Shown here one piece after another: positions 15,596 to 23,956 of a DNA stretch of 64,000 nucleotides (position 1 is its first letter; the number at the start of each line of letters is the position of its first letter). Both the position numbers and the translations under genes were made by a program. This DNA comes from DATLGB01 sp964242305 (GTDB lineage Bacteria > Actinomycetota > Thermoleophilia > Solirubrobacterales > Solirubrobacteraceae): positions 62,001 through 126,000 of the forward strand of contig CAXTBB010000006.1 in NCBI GenBank assembly GCA_964242305.1. Reading direction: 5' to 3'. The notes beneath the pieces were generated by a model. The model ran no database searches. It was given only the letters and a program-made list of their open reading frames with translations, and was not told the DNA's origin.

Positions 15596-17092
15596 TCAGT
15601 CGTGCTCGCCGGCGACGGGCGCCGCGGCGACCTGCCCGGCGTCCTCGCCGCGCGCCTTGCGGCGGATGTCGCGCACCTGCTCGTCGATCCAGTCGCCCGG
15701 GTCGCGCGACACCAGCACCTCCTTCAAAGAGGAGGCCCGCCGGGCGCGCTCCTGCGCCGGCATCTTCAGCGCCGCGTGGATCGAGTCCGCCAGCTCCTGC
15801 ACGTCGAACGGGTTGACGGTCAGCGCGAACTCGCCCAGCTCCTCGTGCGCACCCGTGTTCTCGCTCAGAATCGACACCCCGTCGCGCGAGTTGACCAGCG
15901 CCGCCTCCTTGGCCACCAGGTTCATCCCGTCGAACATGGCGTTGACCATGATCACGTCGTAGTGCTTGTAGGACGCGACCGCCTCCTCGAGGTCGTCGCG
16001 CAGCTTCAGGTCGATCGGCATCCAGTCCGTCGTCCCGTGGCGGTGGTTGACGACCGCGACCAGCGCCTCGATGCGCTCGAGGTACTCCGCGTACTCGGCC
16101 ACGTCCGTCCGCGACGGCATCAGCTGCGCGGTGAAGGTGATCCGCTCCAGGTACTCCGGATGCTGCTCGAGGAAGATGTCGAACCCGGTGAACCCGCGCA
16201 GGATGTTCTTGGAGAGGTCGGCGCGATCGACGCGCAGGATGGAGAAGTCGCGCCGCCGCGCCAGCAGCTTCGTCTCGAACTCGTGCACCCGGTCGCGCTC
16301 CGCCAGCGCGCGGGTGGCCTCGTAGTCGATCGGCAGCGGGTAGGCGCGCACCCACACCTCACGGTCGTCGACGAACACGACGCCCCGGTCCATGTCCACC
16401 TGCAGCCCCATCAGGTCGACGCAGCACTGCAGGAAGTTGCGCCGGTAGGACTTGGTGTGGAAGCCGATGATGTCGTTGGCCAGCAGGCCCGTGAAGATCT
16501 CCTCGCGGATCCCGGCCGGCAGCACCTTCCACGCGTCCGACTGCGTCCACGGAATGTGGATGAAGTGGTGCAGGAAGACGTCCGGGCGCGCGCGCCGCAC
16601 CATCGCCGGCAACGTGTAGAGGTGGTAGTCGTGGACCATCACCACCGGCTCCTCGACGCCGTCGATCTCGTCGAGGACCGCCGTCGCCAGATCCTCGTTG
16701 ACGACGTTGTACCCGAACTCGAACGCCTCGACCTCGTGCCTGCGGATGTCCGGCGCGTTGGACTGGTCCCACAGGTAGTGCTGGATGAACCACAGCATCG
16801 GGTTCGCGAAGATGTTGTAGAAGCGGTCGTAGGCGTTGGGATCGGACTCGACCAGGCGCACGTTGAACGTCCCGCCGTCAGGCGCGGCGATGGAGAACGC
16901 GCGCCCGTCCTCGGCCCGCGCCTTCTCGGCGTCCTGCTCGGTCATCGTCGAGGCGATCCAGGTCGCCTCCCGGTGCGACGCCAGCCCCGTCAGAGCGGTG
17001 ACCAGCCCGCCGCCGCCGCGCTTGACCGACCCGTCTTCCTGATAGGTGACCGGCCCGCGATTGGAGACCAGGACGAGGGGCGGTGCACTCAC
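15596..17092 (-). CDS. otsA: Trehalose-6-phosphate synthase (GT20)
   Basis: Transfers glucose from an NDP-glucose to glucose-6-phosphate, giving trehalose-6-phosphate, an osmo- and stress-protectant precursor. Retaining GT-B fold of 498 residues. N-terminal LVLVSNRGPV with the GGGGLVTAL donor loop, then VHDYHLYTLP, HFIHIPWTQSD, IIGFHTKSYRRNFL, RVDRADLSKN and the C-terminal FDGMNLVAKEA and LSENTGAHEEL. GTG at 17092 is preferred over TTG at 17101, where the putative AGG would touch the codon. No otsB phosphatase is nearby. It follows the HtrA-like gene by about 10 bases. Confidence 0.95.
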   Translation of the reverse strand: MSAPPLVLVSNRGPVTYQEDGSVKRGGGGLVTALTGLASHREATWIASTMTEQDAEKARAEDGRAFSIAAPDGGTFNVRLVESDPNAYDRFYNIFANPMLWFIQHYLWDQSNAPDIRRHEVEAFEFGYNVVNEDLATAVLDEIDGVEEPVVMVHDYHLYTLPAMVRRARPDVFLHHFIHIPWTQSDAWKVLPAGIREEIFTGLLANDIIGFHTKSYRRNFLQCCVDLMGLQVDMDRGVVFVDDREVWVRAYPLPIDYEATRALAERDRVHEFETKLLARRRDFSILRVDRADLSKNILRGFTGFDIFLEQHPEYLERITFTAQLMPSRTDVAEYAEYLERIEALVAVVNHRHGTTDWMPIDLKLRDDLEEAVASYKHYDVIMVNAMFDGMNLVAKEAALVNSRDGVSILSENTGAHEELGEFALTVNPFDVQELADSIHAALKMPAQERARRASSLKEVLVSRDPGDWIDEQVRDIRRKARGEDAGQVAAAPVAGEHD

Positions 17093-17102
17093 GACAACCA
17101 AC

Positions 17103-18224
17103 CTACCCCGCGTCGTCGGGACGCTTGGCCAACTTCACCTGAACGGTGCGCTTCTTGCCGCCCCGGTAGACGACGACGGGCACGGTCTCCCCGGGGGAGA
17201 GCCGCGCGACGACCCCGGCGAGCGCGGTGGGCTCGGACACGTCGCGCCCCGCGATGCGGACGATCACGTCCCCGCCGGGGATGACGGACTGGGCCTGGAA
17301 GCGCTCCTCGTCGGCCTCGGACCCGGCCTTGAGCCCGGCGGCCTGCGCGGGACCGTCGTCGGTCACCGTCTGCACCCAGGCGCCCTTCTTGACCGCAAGG
17401 TCGAACTTCTCGGCCAGCTGCGGGTAGACGTCGACGGTGGAGACGCCGAGGTAGGCGTAGTCCACGTGCCCCTGCTCGCGCAGCTGGGCGATGGAGCGCT
17501 TGGCCAGGTCGATGGGGACCGCGAAGCCGACGCCGGCGCTCGTGCCGCTCTCGGACTCGATCTGCTGGTTGAGGCCGAGGACGCGGCCGCGCGCGTCGAC
17601 CAGCGGTCCGCCCGAGTTGCCCGGGTTGATCGCGGCGTCGGTCTGGATCGCGCCCGCGATGCGGAACTTGGTCAGGGACTGCACGTCGCGATCGGTGGCC
17701 GACACGATCCCGACCGACATCGACTGGCGCTCGCCGAACGGCGAGCCGATGGCCGCCACGGACGCGCCGACGCGCACCTTGTCGCTGTCGCCCAGCGGGA
17801 GCGGATGGAGGTCGAGGCCGGTGGGGTCGACCTTGATCAGCGCCACGTCGGCGTCCGGGTCGAAGCCCTTGATCCTGGCGGAGACGCGGTTGCCGTCGGC
17901 GAACTCGACGTAGACCTCGTCGACGACCTTCGGGTCCCGCTCGCCCTCCGTGACCACGTGCGCGTTGGTGGCGATCTCCCCGCGGCCGTTGAGAACGAAC
18001 CCGGACCCCAAGCCACCGCTCTCGCCGTCCTTGCCCGCGGTGAAGACGGTGACCACGCCGGGGGCCTCGCGGGCGTAGATGCCCTCCGCGTCGAGCCCGG
18101 CCGCGGTGCCTTGGGACTGGACGACCTTGGTGGTCTGCACGGTGGTCGTCTTGGGGGACGAGGACCCGCCCCCGCCGCACCCGGCCACGGCGACCACCGC
18201 CCCGAACGCGAGCAGGCGCCTCAC
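17103..18224 (-). CDS. HtrA/DegP-like serine protease, predicted lipoprotein
   Basis: Envelope quality-control protease, 373 residues. Lipobox VAGC at Cys16 directs lipid anchoring, then a Ser/Thr linker. The trypsin-like domain has the triad His89 (ATNAHVV), Asp126 (DADVALI) and Ser204 (GNSGGPL). One C-terminal PDZ domain (about 275-365) contains AQAAGLKAGSE and VIPGGDVIVRIAGRDV. GTG at 18224 shares GTGA with the kinase stop. Being encoded directly after a two-component system suggests it is the system's effector or target in cell-envelope stress. All catalytic residues are present. Confidence 0.93.
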   Translation of the reverse strand: MRRLLAFGAVVAVAGCGGGGSSSPKTTTVQTTKVVQSQGTAAGLDAEGIYAREAPGVVTVFTAGKDGESGGLGSGFVLNGRGEIATNAHVVTEGERDPKVVDEVYVEFADGNRVSARIKGFDPDADVALIKVDPTGLDLHPLPLGDSDKVRVGASVAAIGSPFGERQSMSVGIVSATDRDVQSLTKFRIAGAIQTDAAINPGNSGGPLVDARGRVLGLNQQIESESGTSAGVGFAVPIDLAKRSIAQLREQGHVDYAYLGVSTVDVYPQLAEKFDLAVKKGAWVQTVTDDGPAQAAGLKAGSEADEERFQAQSVIPGGDVIVRIAGRDVSEPTALAGVVARLSPGETVPVVVYRGGKKRTVQVKLAKRPDDAG

Positions 18225-19612
18225 GCCGGCAGCACCAGGGTGAAGGTGGTCGCCCCGGGGCGCGACTTCGCGTCCAGCGACCCCTGCATGCGCTCGGCCA
18301 GCTCGGAGGCGATCGCCAGCCCGAGGCCGGCGCCACGCGTGCCGTCGTCGGCGGCGGTGAAGAAGGGTTCGAAGATGTGGGGCATGGTCTTGCGCTTGAT
18401 GCCGAGTCCGGTGTCGGTCACCTCGAGATGCGCTTCCCCGTCTACGCGGGCGGCACTCACCCGGATCGCCGTCCCCGGCGGGGTGTGGACCACCGCGTTG
18501 TCCATCAGGATGCGCAGGACCTGGGCTACCCGCTCCGGGTCGCATTCCACCTCGACCCCGCCGTTCTCGGTCACGGTGACGGCCGAATCGTGCTCGGCCA
18601 GGGCCGGCGTGAACTCCGCGGCGACCTCGCGGGCGAGCTGGGAGAGGTCGGTGGGCTCGGGCCGCATGACGACCGCGCCCGACCCCAGGCGGGAGAGATC
18701 GAGCAGCTCCGTGGTGAGCTTGGTCAGCCGCTCGACCTGCCCGCGGATCTGCGCGATGAACGAGCGCCGGGTGTCCTCGTCGAGCTCCTCGTCGGCGAGC
18801 AGCTCGAGGAAGCCGCCGAGGGAGAAGATCGGCGTGCGCAGCTCGTGCGACGCGGTGGCGATGAACTGCTCACGCGCGGTCTGCAGCTCGCTCAGCTGGC
18901 GCTGCATCTTGTCGAACGCGGCCGCCAGCCGGCCCAGCTCGTCGTCTGAATCGACCTTGATCCGCGTCGAGAAGTCCCCCGCGGCGACCTGGTCGGCGGC
19001 CCGCTCGAGCCGCCGCACGCGGGCCGTCAGCGCGCGGGCGACCAGGTAGCCGGCGCCCACCGCCAGCACCAGCGCCGTCAACCCGCCGAGCAGGATCCGC
19101 CGCCGGATGAAGGCGACGTTGCGCTCCACCGCCTCGAGGTCGTCGGAGAAGACCGCCACCTTGACCACGGTGCGATCGAGCGACAGCGGGATCGCCACCT
19201 CGGCGACGCGGCCGCGTCCCGTCGGCTCGGTCCCCTTCACCGTGTTGCCCGAGCGCGCCGCCTGGTCGGCCAGCACCATGCGGCTGTCCGTCGGCGCCTG
19301 CGCCTGCGAGCCCAGCCCGTACGTCAGGCCGCGCCCCTGCGTCCCGCTGGCCACGTCGAGCAGCGTCACCCGCGCGCCCGATCGCGACGCCGCCGTGTCG
19401 ACGCGCTCCTGCACGACCTGCGTCGAGAGCCGCGTCCCCACCGTCCCCCGCAGCGGCTCAACGTGGATCTTGGCCGACTCCGCCAGCGACTCCACCTTCT
19501 GGTCGCGCAGCTGCCCGGCCAGGGGCGGGACCACGGTCAGGTAGGAGATGAGGAAGGCGCCGACCGTGATCAGGCCGAAGAGCAGCCCGAGGCGGTTGCG
19601 GAGGCTACGCAA
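18221..19612 (-). CDS. HAMP-domain sensor histidine kinase
   Basis: Membrane sensor of 463 residues. TM1 is at about 8-30 (LGLLFGLITVGAFLISYLTVV), an extracytoplasmic domain of about 140 residues follows, TM2 is at about 170-190, then HAMP (LTARVRRLERAADQVAAGDFSTR). The kinase has phospho-His in ATASHELRTP, the N-box RILMDNAVVHTPPG, the G1 box VTDTGLGI and GAGLGLAI. The start is TTG at 19612, overlapping the regulator stop by 8 bases. It pairs with the OmpR-type regulator upstream and the HtrA-like protease downstream, as in envelope-stress systems. The ligand is unknown. Confidence 0.95.
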   Translation of the reverse strand: MRSLRNRLGLLFGLITVGAFLISYLTVVPPLAGQLRDQKVESLAESAKIHVEPLRGTVGTRLSTQVVQERVDTAASRSGARVTLLDVASGTQGRGLTYGLGSQAQAPTDSRMVLADQAARSGNTVKGTEPTGRGRVAEVAIPLSLDRTVVKVAVFSDDLEAVERNVAFIRRRILLGGLTALVLAVGAGYLVARALTARVRRLERAADQVAAGDFSTRIKVDSDDELGRLAAAFDKMQRQLSELQTAREQFIATASHELRTPIFSLGGFLELLADEELDEDTRRSFIAQIRGQVERLTKLTTELLDLSRLGSGAVVMRPEPTDLSQLAREVAAEFTPALAEHDSAVTVTENGGVEVECDPERVAQVLRILMDNAVVHTPPGTAIRVSAARVDGEAHLEVTDTGLGIKRKTMPHIFEPFFTAADDGTRGAGLGLAIASELAERMQGSLDAKSRPGATTFTLVLPA

Positions 19613-20321
19613 CGTCGCGGAAGCGGTAGCCGACGCCCCGCACCGTGAACAGGTACTCCGGCTCCTTCGCGTCGACCTCGAGCTTCTCGCGCAGGTGACG
19701 GATGTGGACGTCGATGGTGCGGGGATCGCGGTAGGCGGAGTCCCCCCACACGCGCGTGAGCAGCATGTCGCGGGTGAAGACCCGGCCCGGGTTGCGGGCC
19801 AGCGCGCCGAGGATCTCGAACTCCACGAAGGTGATCGGGACCGCGCCGCCGCGAACCTCGACGGTGCGCTTGGCGGGGTCGATGGCCAGGTCGAGGGTGA
19901 CGATCGGCGCCTCGTCCGCGGGGTCCGTGCGGGCCAGCGCCGCGCGCCGCAGCGCCGCCTTCACGCGCGAGCGGAACTCGCGCACGGAGAACGGCTTGGT
20001 GATGTAGTCGTCGGCGCCGAGCTCGAGCCCGAGCACCTTGTCGATCTCCTCCGAGCGCGCCGTGAGCATGATGATCGGGACCGTCTTGCCGTTGCCGGCC
20101 TGCGCGCGCAGGCGCCGGCACACCTCGAGCCCGTCCATCTTGGGCAGCATCAGGTCGAGGACGACGAGGTCGAAGTGCGACTCGGAGAAGCGGGTCAGCG
20201 CGTCGCGCCCGTCGGCGACCGTCACCACGTCGTAGCCGTCGCGTTGCAGCGGGAACGAGAGCAGCGTCTGAATGGGCTGTTCGTCGTCGACGAGCAGTAT
20301 GCGGGGGGAGCGGTCTGGCAC
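19605..20321 (-). CDS. OmpR/PhoB-family response regulator
   Basis: A 238-residue regulator. The receiver domain (about 10-125) has the DDE acidic triad (LLVDDEQ), phospho-Asp in VVLDLMLPKMDG, Thr in IIMLTARS and Lys in YITKPFS. The C-terminal winged helix includes FEILGALARNPGRVFTRDMLL and TIDVHIRHLREKLE. GTG at 20321 is preceded by an AGGGGAAGAAGAG purine run; the open frame further upstream lies inside the opposite gene. It is divergent from the M28-like gene with only about 30 bases between starts, so the two may share a control region. Confidence 0.96.
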   Translation of the reverse strand: MPDRSPRILLVDDEQPIQTLLSFPLQRDGYDVVTVADGRDALTRFSESHFDLVVLDLMLPKMDGLEVCRRLRAQAGNGKTVPIIMLTARSEEIDKVLGLELGADDYITKPFSVREFRSRVKAALRRAALARTDPADEAPIVTLDLAIDPAKRTVEVRGGAVPITFVEFEILGALARNPGRVFTRDMLLTRVWGDSAYRDPRTIDVHIRHLREKLEVDAKEPEYLFTVRGVGYRFRDVA

Positions 20322-20351
20322 CTCTTCTTCCCCTGCGAGGATAGGGACGCC

Positions 20352-22118
20352 GTGCTCGACCACCGTGTCTACCGCGCCGCGTTCCTGCCCGCTCTGGTGG
20401 CGGTGTTCGTCCTGGCGTTCTCGCTGACCGATCCGCCCAAGGCGAAGACGACGCGCCTGGCCCCGCTCGCCTTCGACGGCCCGCGCGCGTTCAAGACGAT
20501 GGAGGACCTGGCCCAGCGCTTCCCCCACCGCCGCCCCGGCGGCACGGACGACGCCGGGCTGGCCGACCACGTCGCCGCCGAGTTCGCGCGCACCGGCTTC
20601 GCCAAGTCCAGCGGCGTGGATCGCGTGTCCCACGACGCGCGCACGATCGACGGGACGGCCACGCTGGAGACGGTGTCGGCCACGCGCGAGGGCCTGTCCG
20701 ACCACACCATCGTGATCGTCGCGCACCGCGACGCGGCCGGGTCGCCGGCGACCGCGGAGCTCAGCGGGACCGTGGCGCTGCTCGAGCTGGCGCGGCTGTT
20801 CGCCGACCGTGACCTGGCCAAGACGATCGTGCTGGCCTCCGTGAGCGGCGGCAGCGGGGGGTTCGCGGGTGCGCGCGACGCCGTCGACGCCGTCTCCGGT
20901 CCCGTCGACGCCGTCTTCGTGCTGGGGGACCTGGCCTCGACGCGGCTGCGGCGGCCGTTCGTGGTGCCGTGGCGGACGGGTCCGGGCCCGGAGCCGCTGG
21001 CGCTCGAGCGCACCGCCCAGTCCTCGCTGCGCACGGAGATCGACACCGATCCCGGAAGCAACCGCGCCGTGGTCCAGGTGCTGCGCCGGGCGCTTCCCCT
21101 GAGCCTCTCCGAGCAGGGCCCGCTCGGCGGGGCGGTGCTGATCTCCGCGAGCTCGGAGCGCCGGCCCGCGGCTGACGCCGCCGTCAGCCCCAGTCGCGTG
21201 CGCCGCTTCGGGCGCGGGGTCCTGCGCACCCTGTACGCGACGCTCGACGCCGGCGGGCGCGACCCGTTCCCGCGGACGGACGGCATCGTGGTCGCCAAGC
21301 GGCTGATCCCGACCTGGTCGATCCGCCTGCTGGTGCTCGCCCTGCTCGCTCCCGCGCTGCTGACCGCGTTCGACGGGTTCTTCCGCGCGCGCCGCCGTGG
21401 CGCGTCGATGGGGACGTGGACGCTGTGGGCGATCGGGTTCGCGGTCCCAGTCCTGCTCGCCTGGGGCTGGGCGCGGCTGCTGGGGGTGATCGGTGCCGTC
21501 GAGGTGGTCGGCGCGCCGGACGTGGTGGGCGTGGGCGACGTCGGCGCGGCGGCGTGGGCGTGCGTCGCCTCCACCGTTCTCGTGGCCGCCGCCGCAGCGA
21601 TCTGGCTGCGGCCGCGGCTGACCGCGATGCGCGGCGCGAAGCTGGCCGGCGGAGGCGCCGCGGCCGCCGCGGGGCTGATGCTGGCCGTGCTGGTCCTGAT
21701 CGTCTGGACCGTCAATCCATACGCTGCAGCTGTGCTGTTGCCGGCCGCCCACGCCTGGCTGCTGATCGCCTCGCCCGGGGAGCGCCTGCGTCGGCGCGCC
21801 GCGACCGTCGCGCTGCTGGCCGGGCTCGCCGTGCCCGCGCTGCTCGTCCTCTACTACCTGACCGCCTGGGGCGTGTCCCCGCTCGGCGCGGTGTGGACGG
21901 CGTTCGGCCTGGCCGCGGGCGGCGTGCTCGGCCTCGGGGCGGCGCTGACGGTGGCCGGGTACCTGGCCGCGCTCGGCGCGACGGTCGCCATCCTCCGGGT
22001 CCGGCGCGGACTTGCCGATACCTCGGAGGGTGACGCCGATCGCCTGGTCACGCGCGGCCCGCGCAGTTACGCCGGGCCGGGATCGCTGGGTGGGACCGAA
22101 TCGGCGCTGAGACGATGA
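20352..22118 (+). CDS. Membrane protein with degenerate M28 peptidase-like domain
   Basis: A 588-residue protein. An N-terminal anchor helix (FLPALVAVFVLAFSL) leads to an extracytoplasmic domain resembling M28 aminopeptidases: HTIVIVAHRDA (His125/Asp127), then LSGTVALLELARLF. The usual GADDN aspartate and the EE catalytic pair are missing (the latter replaced by SGGSGG), so a functional dizinc site is unlikely. The C-terminal half has about seven membrane helices. The architecture recalls the GPI-transamidase subunit GAA1, also M28-like and polytopic, a structural analogy only. GTG at 20352. The stop overlaps the sortase start (ATGA), implying linked function. Confidence 0.75.
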   Translation: MLDHRVYRAAFLPALVAVFVLAFSLTDPPKAKTTRLAPLAFDGPRAFKTMEDLAQRFPHRRPGGTDDAGLADHVAAEFARTGFAKSSGVDRVSHDARTIDGTATLETVSATREGLSDHTIVIVAHRDAAGSPATAELSGTVALLELARLFADRDLAKTIVLASVSGGSGGFAGARDAVDAVSGPVDAVFVLGDLASTRLRRPFVVPWRTGPGPEPLALERTAQSSLRTEIDTDPGSNRAVVQVLRRALPLSLSEQGPLGGAVLISASSERRPAADAAVSPSRVRRFGRGVLRTLYATLDAGGRDPFPRTDGIVVAKRLIPTWSIRLLVLALLAPALLTAFDGFFRARRRGASMGTWTLWAIGFAVPVLLAWGWARLLGVIGAVEVVGAPDVVGVGDVGAAAWACVASTVLVAAAAAIWLRPRLTAMRGAKLAGGGAAAAAGLMLAVLVLIVWTVNPYAAAVLLPAAHAWLLIASPGERLRRRAATVALLAGLAVPALLVLYYLTAWGVSPLGAVWTAFGLAAGGVLGLGAALTVAGYLAALGATVAILRVRRGLADTSEGDADRLVTRGPRSYAGPGSLGGTESALRR

Positions 22119-22861
22119 GCACGCTCCAGGAACGCATGACGCCGCGGCCGCGGCAGGACCCACCGCCCAAGCGCCGGCGGCGCGGCGGGCTGCTGCACGC
22201 GCTGTCGACGGTCCTGATCGTCTCCGGCGTGCTGCTGCTGGCCGACGCCGGCCTGACCGTCGTCTGGCAGGAGCCGCTGTCGGCGGTCTACAACCACTTC
22301 GAGCAGTCCAAGCTCTCCGGTCAGCTGAAGGACGACACCACCAAGCTCGCCCCGACGCTGATCGAGAAGCGCGCGCTGAAGACGCTGCCGGACGCCAAGA
22401 GCCGCATCGCCTTCGCCGCGCGCGCGCTGGACCGCAAGATCAAGCTGGGCCAGCCCATCGGCCGCATCCGCATCAAGAAGATCGGGCTCGACAAGGTGGT
22501 CGTCCAGGGGACGACGCACGACATCCTCCCCAAGGGGCCGGGGCACTACCCGGCGCAGCCCCTGCCCGGCGCGCCCGGGACCGTCGCCTTCGCCGGGCAC
22601 CGCACGACCTACGGCGCGCCGTTCCGCAAGGTCGACAAGCTCCGCAAGGGCGACCTGATCACGCTGGAGATGCCCTACGCGAAGGTCACCTACGCCGTCG
22701 AGCGGCTGCGCATCGTCCTACCGACGGACACCTGGGTGACCGCCCGCCGCAGCTACAACCGCCTCGTCCTGACCGCCTGCCACCCGCTCTACTCGGCGGC
22801 GCGGCGCATCGTCGTCTTCGCCCGGCAGGTCAAGGCCGTGCCGGCCCGCTCCCTGTCTTAG
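22115..22861 (+). CDS. Sortase, class E/F-like
   Basis: Membrane-anchored cysteine transpeptidase that joins sorted proteins to the cell wall or to each other. The 248 residues include a basic N-terminus (PKRRRRGG), a signal anchor at about 27-50 (ALSTVLIVSGVLLLADAGLTVVW), then the sortase beta-barrel with catalytic His162 (FAGHRTTYGAPF), Cys222 (LTACHPL) and an Arg at 230/231 (SAARRIVV). All three catalytic residues are present. ATG at 22115 overlaps the M28-like stop. No LPxTG or LAxTG substrate is in the window. Class E is common in Actinobacteria; the exact class is not certain. Confidence 0.92.
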   Translation: MSTLQERMTPRPRQDPPPKRRRRGGLLHALSTVLIVSGVLLLADAGLTVVWQEPLSAVYNHFEQSKLSGQLKDDTTKLAPTLIEKRALKTLPDAKSRIAFAARALDRKIKLGQPIGRIRIKKIGLDKVVVQGTTHDILPKGPGHYPAQPLPGAPGTVAFAGHRTTYGAPFRKVDKLRKGDLITLEMPYAKVTYAVERLRIVLPTDTWVTARRSYNRLVLTACHPLYSAARRIVVFARQVKAVPARSLS

Positions 22862-23277
22862 CCGAGCAGCCCGAGCTGGCGCAGGATGGAGACCGAGTCC
22901 GAGTAGACGTCCTTGCGCGCCACCCGGCCGTCGGTGAACGGGATGACGTCCATGCCGTCCCAGCTGATCGTCCGGCCCGTCGGCTCCGCGACCAGGTCGC
23001 CGCGGCGCATGACGTTCGCGTGCGTCGCGGTCGCGGTCCACTCCTGGACGACCAGGTCCTCGCGCACATAGAGGCGCCGGGTCGCGAACGCGATGTCGGG
23101 CCAGGTCGCGAAGATCGCCCCGATGTGATCGCGCACCTCGGCGCCGGTGGCCGACTCCCCGGCCGTGTGGTTGTGGAAGACCATGTCCGGCGCGTGCAGG
23201 GCCATGATCGCGTCGAGGTCGTGGGCGTTCCAGGCCGCGTTGTACGCGCCGATGGTCGCCTCGAGATCGGCGCTCAC
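22858..23277 (-). CDS. SnoaL-like/NTF2-fold protein
   Basis: A 139-residue cone-shaped alpha+beta barrel protein of the SnoaL-like polyketide-cyclase/ester-cyclase family. Visible are the N-terminal helix YNAAWNAHDLDAIMALHAPD, the strand VFHNHTAGE, and the closing WDGMDVIPFTDGRVARKDVYSD. Such proteins bind small hydrophobic ligands or act as cyclases or isomerases; the substrate is unknown. GTG at 23277 shares GTGA with the cupin stop. Its own stop overlaps the sortase end by four bases in convergent orientation. Confidence 0.82.
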   Translation of the reverse strand: MSADLEATIGAYNAAWNAHDLDAIMALHAPDMVFHNHTAGESATGAEVRDHIGAIFATWPDIAFATRRLYVREDLVVQEWTATATHANVMRRGDLVAEPTGRTISWDGMDVIPFTDGRVARKDVYSDSVSILRQLGLLG

Positions 23278-23639
23278 GCCCACGCCATCGGCTCGTAGCC
23301 ACTCGTCCGCGGCGCCGACACGATCAGCACGGTGGCCGCGTCGTCGCCGTCGTTGCGCACCGTCCGGCGTGGCGCCGGATCCAGCCGCGCGAACGTACCC
23401 GCCGGGGCGGGGTGGTCGGTCCCGTCGATCACGAGCGTGGGCGCCCCGGAGACGACGAAGAAGATCTCCTCCTGGTCGCGATCGGTCTCGTCGTGCTCGG
23501 GGATCTGGCTCCCCGGTGCGATCTCGACGAGGTTGATCCCGAAGGAGCGGCAGCCCAGCGTGCGCCGGACGAGGGCCCAGTCTCCTGTGCGTTCCAGGTC
23601 GTCACGGTGGGCGATGGTGAAGGGCGCGTTGTCAGCCAT
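23274..23639 (-). CDS. Cupin-domain protein
   Basis: Single cupin of 121 residues. Motif 1 is reduced (GSQIPEHDETDRDQEEIFFVVSG, with His and Glu ligand candidates) and motif 2 is PAPAGTFARLDP, where the usual His is replaced, so metal binding may be incomplete. This kind of mono-cupin occurs in sugar or small-molecule metabolism and in regulators. It is coupled to the SnoaL-like gene (GTGA), which suggests the pair act on the same compound. ATG at 23639 is preceded by GAGAGG. Confidence 0.82.
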   Translation of the reverse strand: MADNAPFTIAHRDDLERTGDWALVRRTLGCRSFGINLVEIAPGSQIPEHDETDRDQEEIFFVVSGAPTLVIDGTDHPAPAGTFARLDPAPRRTVRNDGDDAATVLIVSAPRTSGYEPMAWA

Positions 23640-23862
23640 CTGACCTCTCGGGCGGGACGCTACCAGGGGCGGCGGGCAGCGTCCATTCCCGACGTGCCGA
23701 GGGTGCAAACGGGGTGTTGCCCCGATCGGCTATCGGTCGATCCGGACCGATCAGCATCATGTGACCATCAGCACCCGTCGATATCACCAGCAACGCAGGA
23801 CCCGGGCCACTCGCCCTGGCAGGGGGACGAGAGATCGGTCCAAGACCATCAAGGGAACCCCT

Positions 23863-23955
23863 ATGGGAGAGATCACCGTGAACAACTACGTCGTGAATCC
23901 GGACGCCGTCGCCGACGCGATCGTCAAGCGCCTGCTGGCGGGCAACCGCAAGTAG
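23863..23955 (+). CDS. Putative 30-residue small protein
   Basis: A very short ORF with the segment NPDAVADAIVKRLLAGN and a good AAGGGA ribosome-binding site before the ATG at 23863; it stops just before thiL on the opposite strand. The motif resembles the C-terminal helix of FlgM-like anti-sigma-28 proteins (YxVDPxxVAxAI), but it is far too short for a whole FlgM. An in-frame ORF starts at 23761, but its N-terminus is low-complexity and unlikely. The 220-base spacer upstream contains nested repeats of GATCGG/CCGATC (about 23730-23755), possibly an operator. Uncertain whether expressed. Confidence 0.4.
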   Translation: MGEITVNNYVVNPDAVADAIVKRLLAGNRK

Positions 23956-23956
23956 G

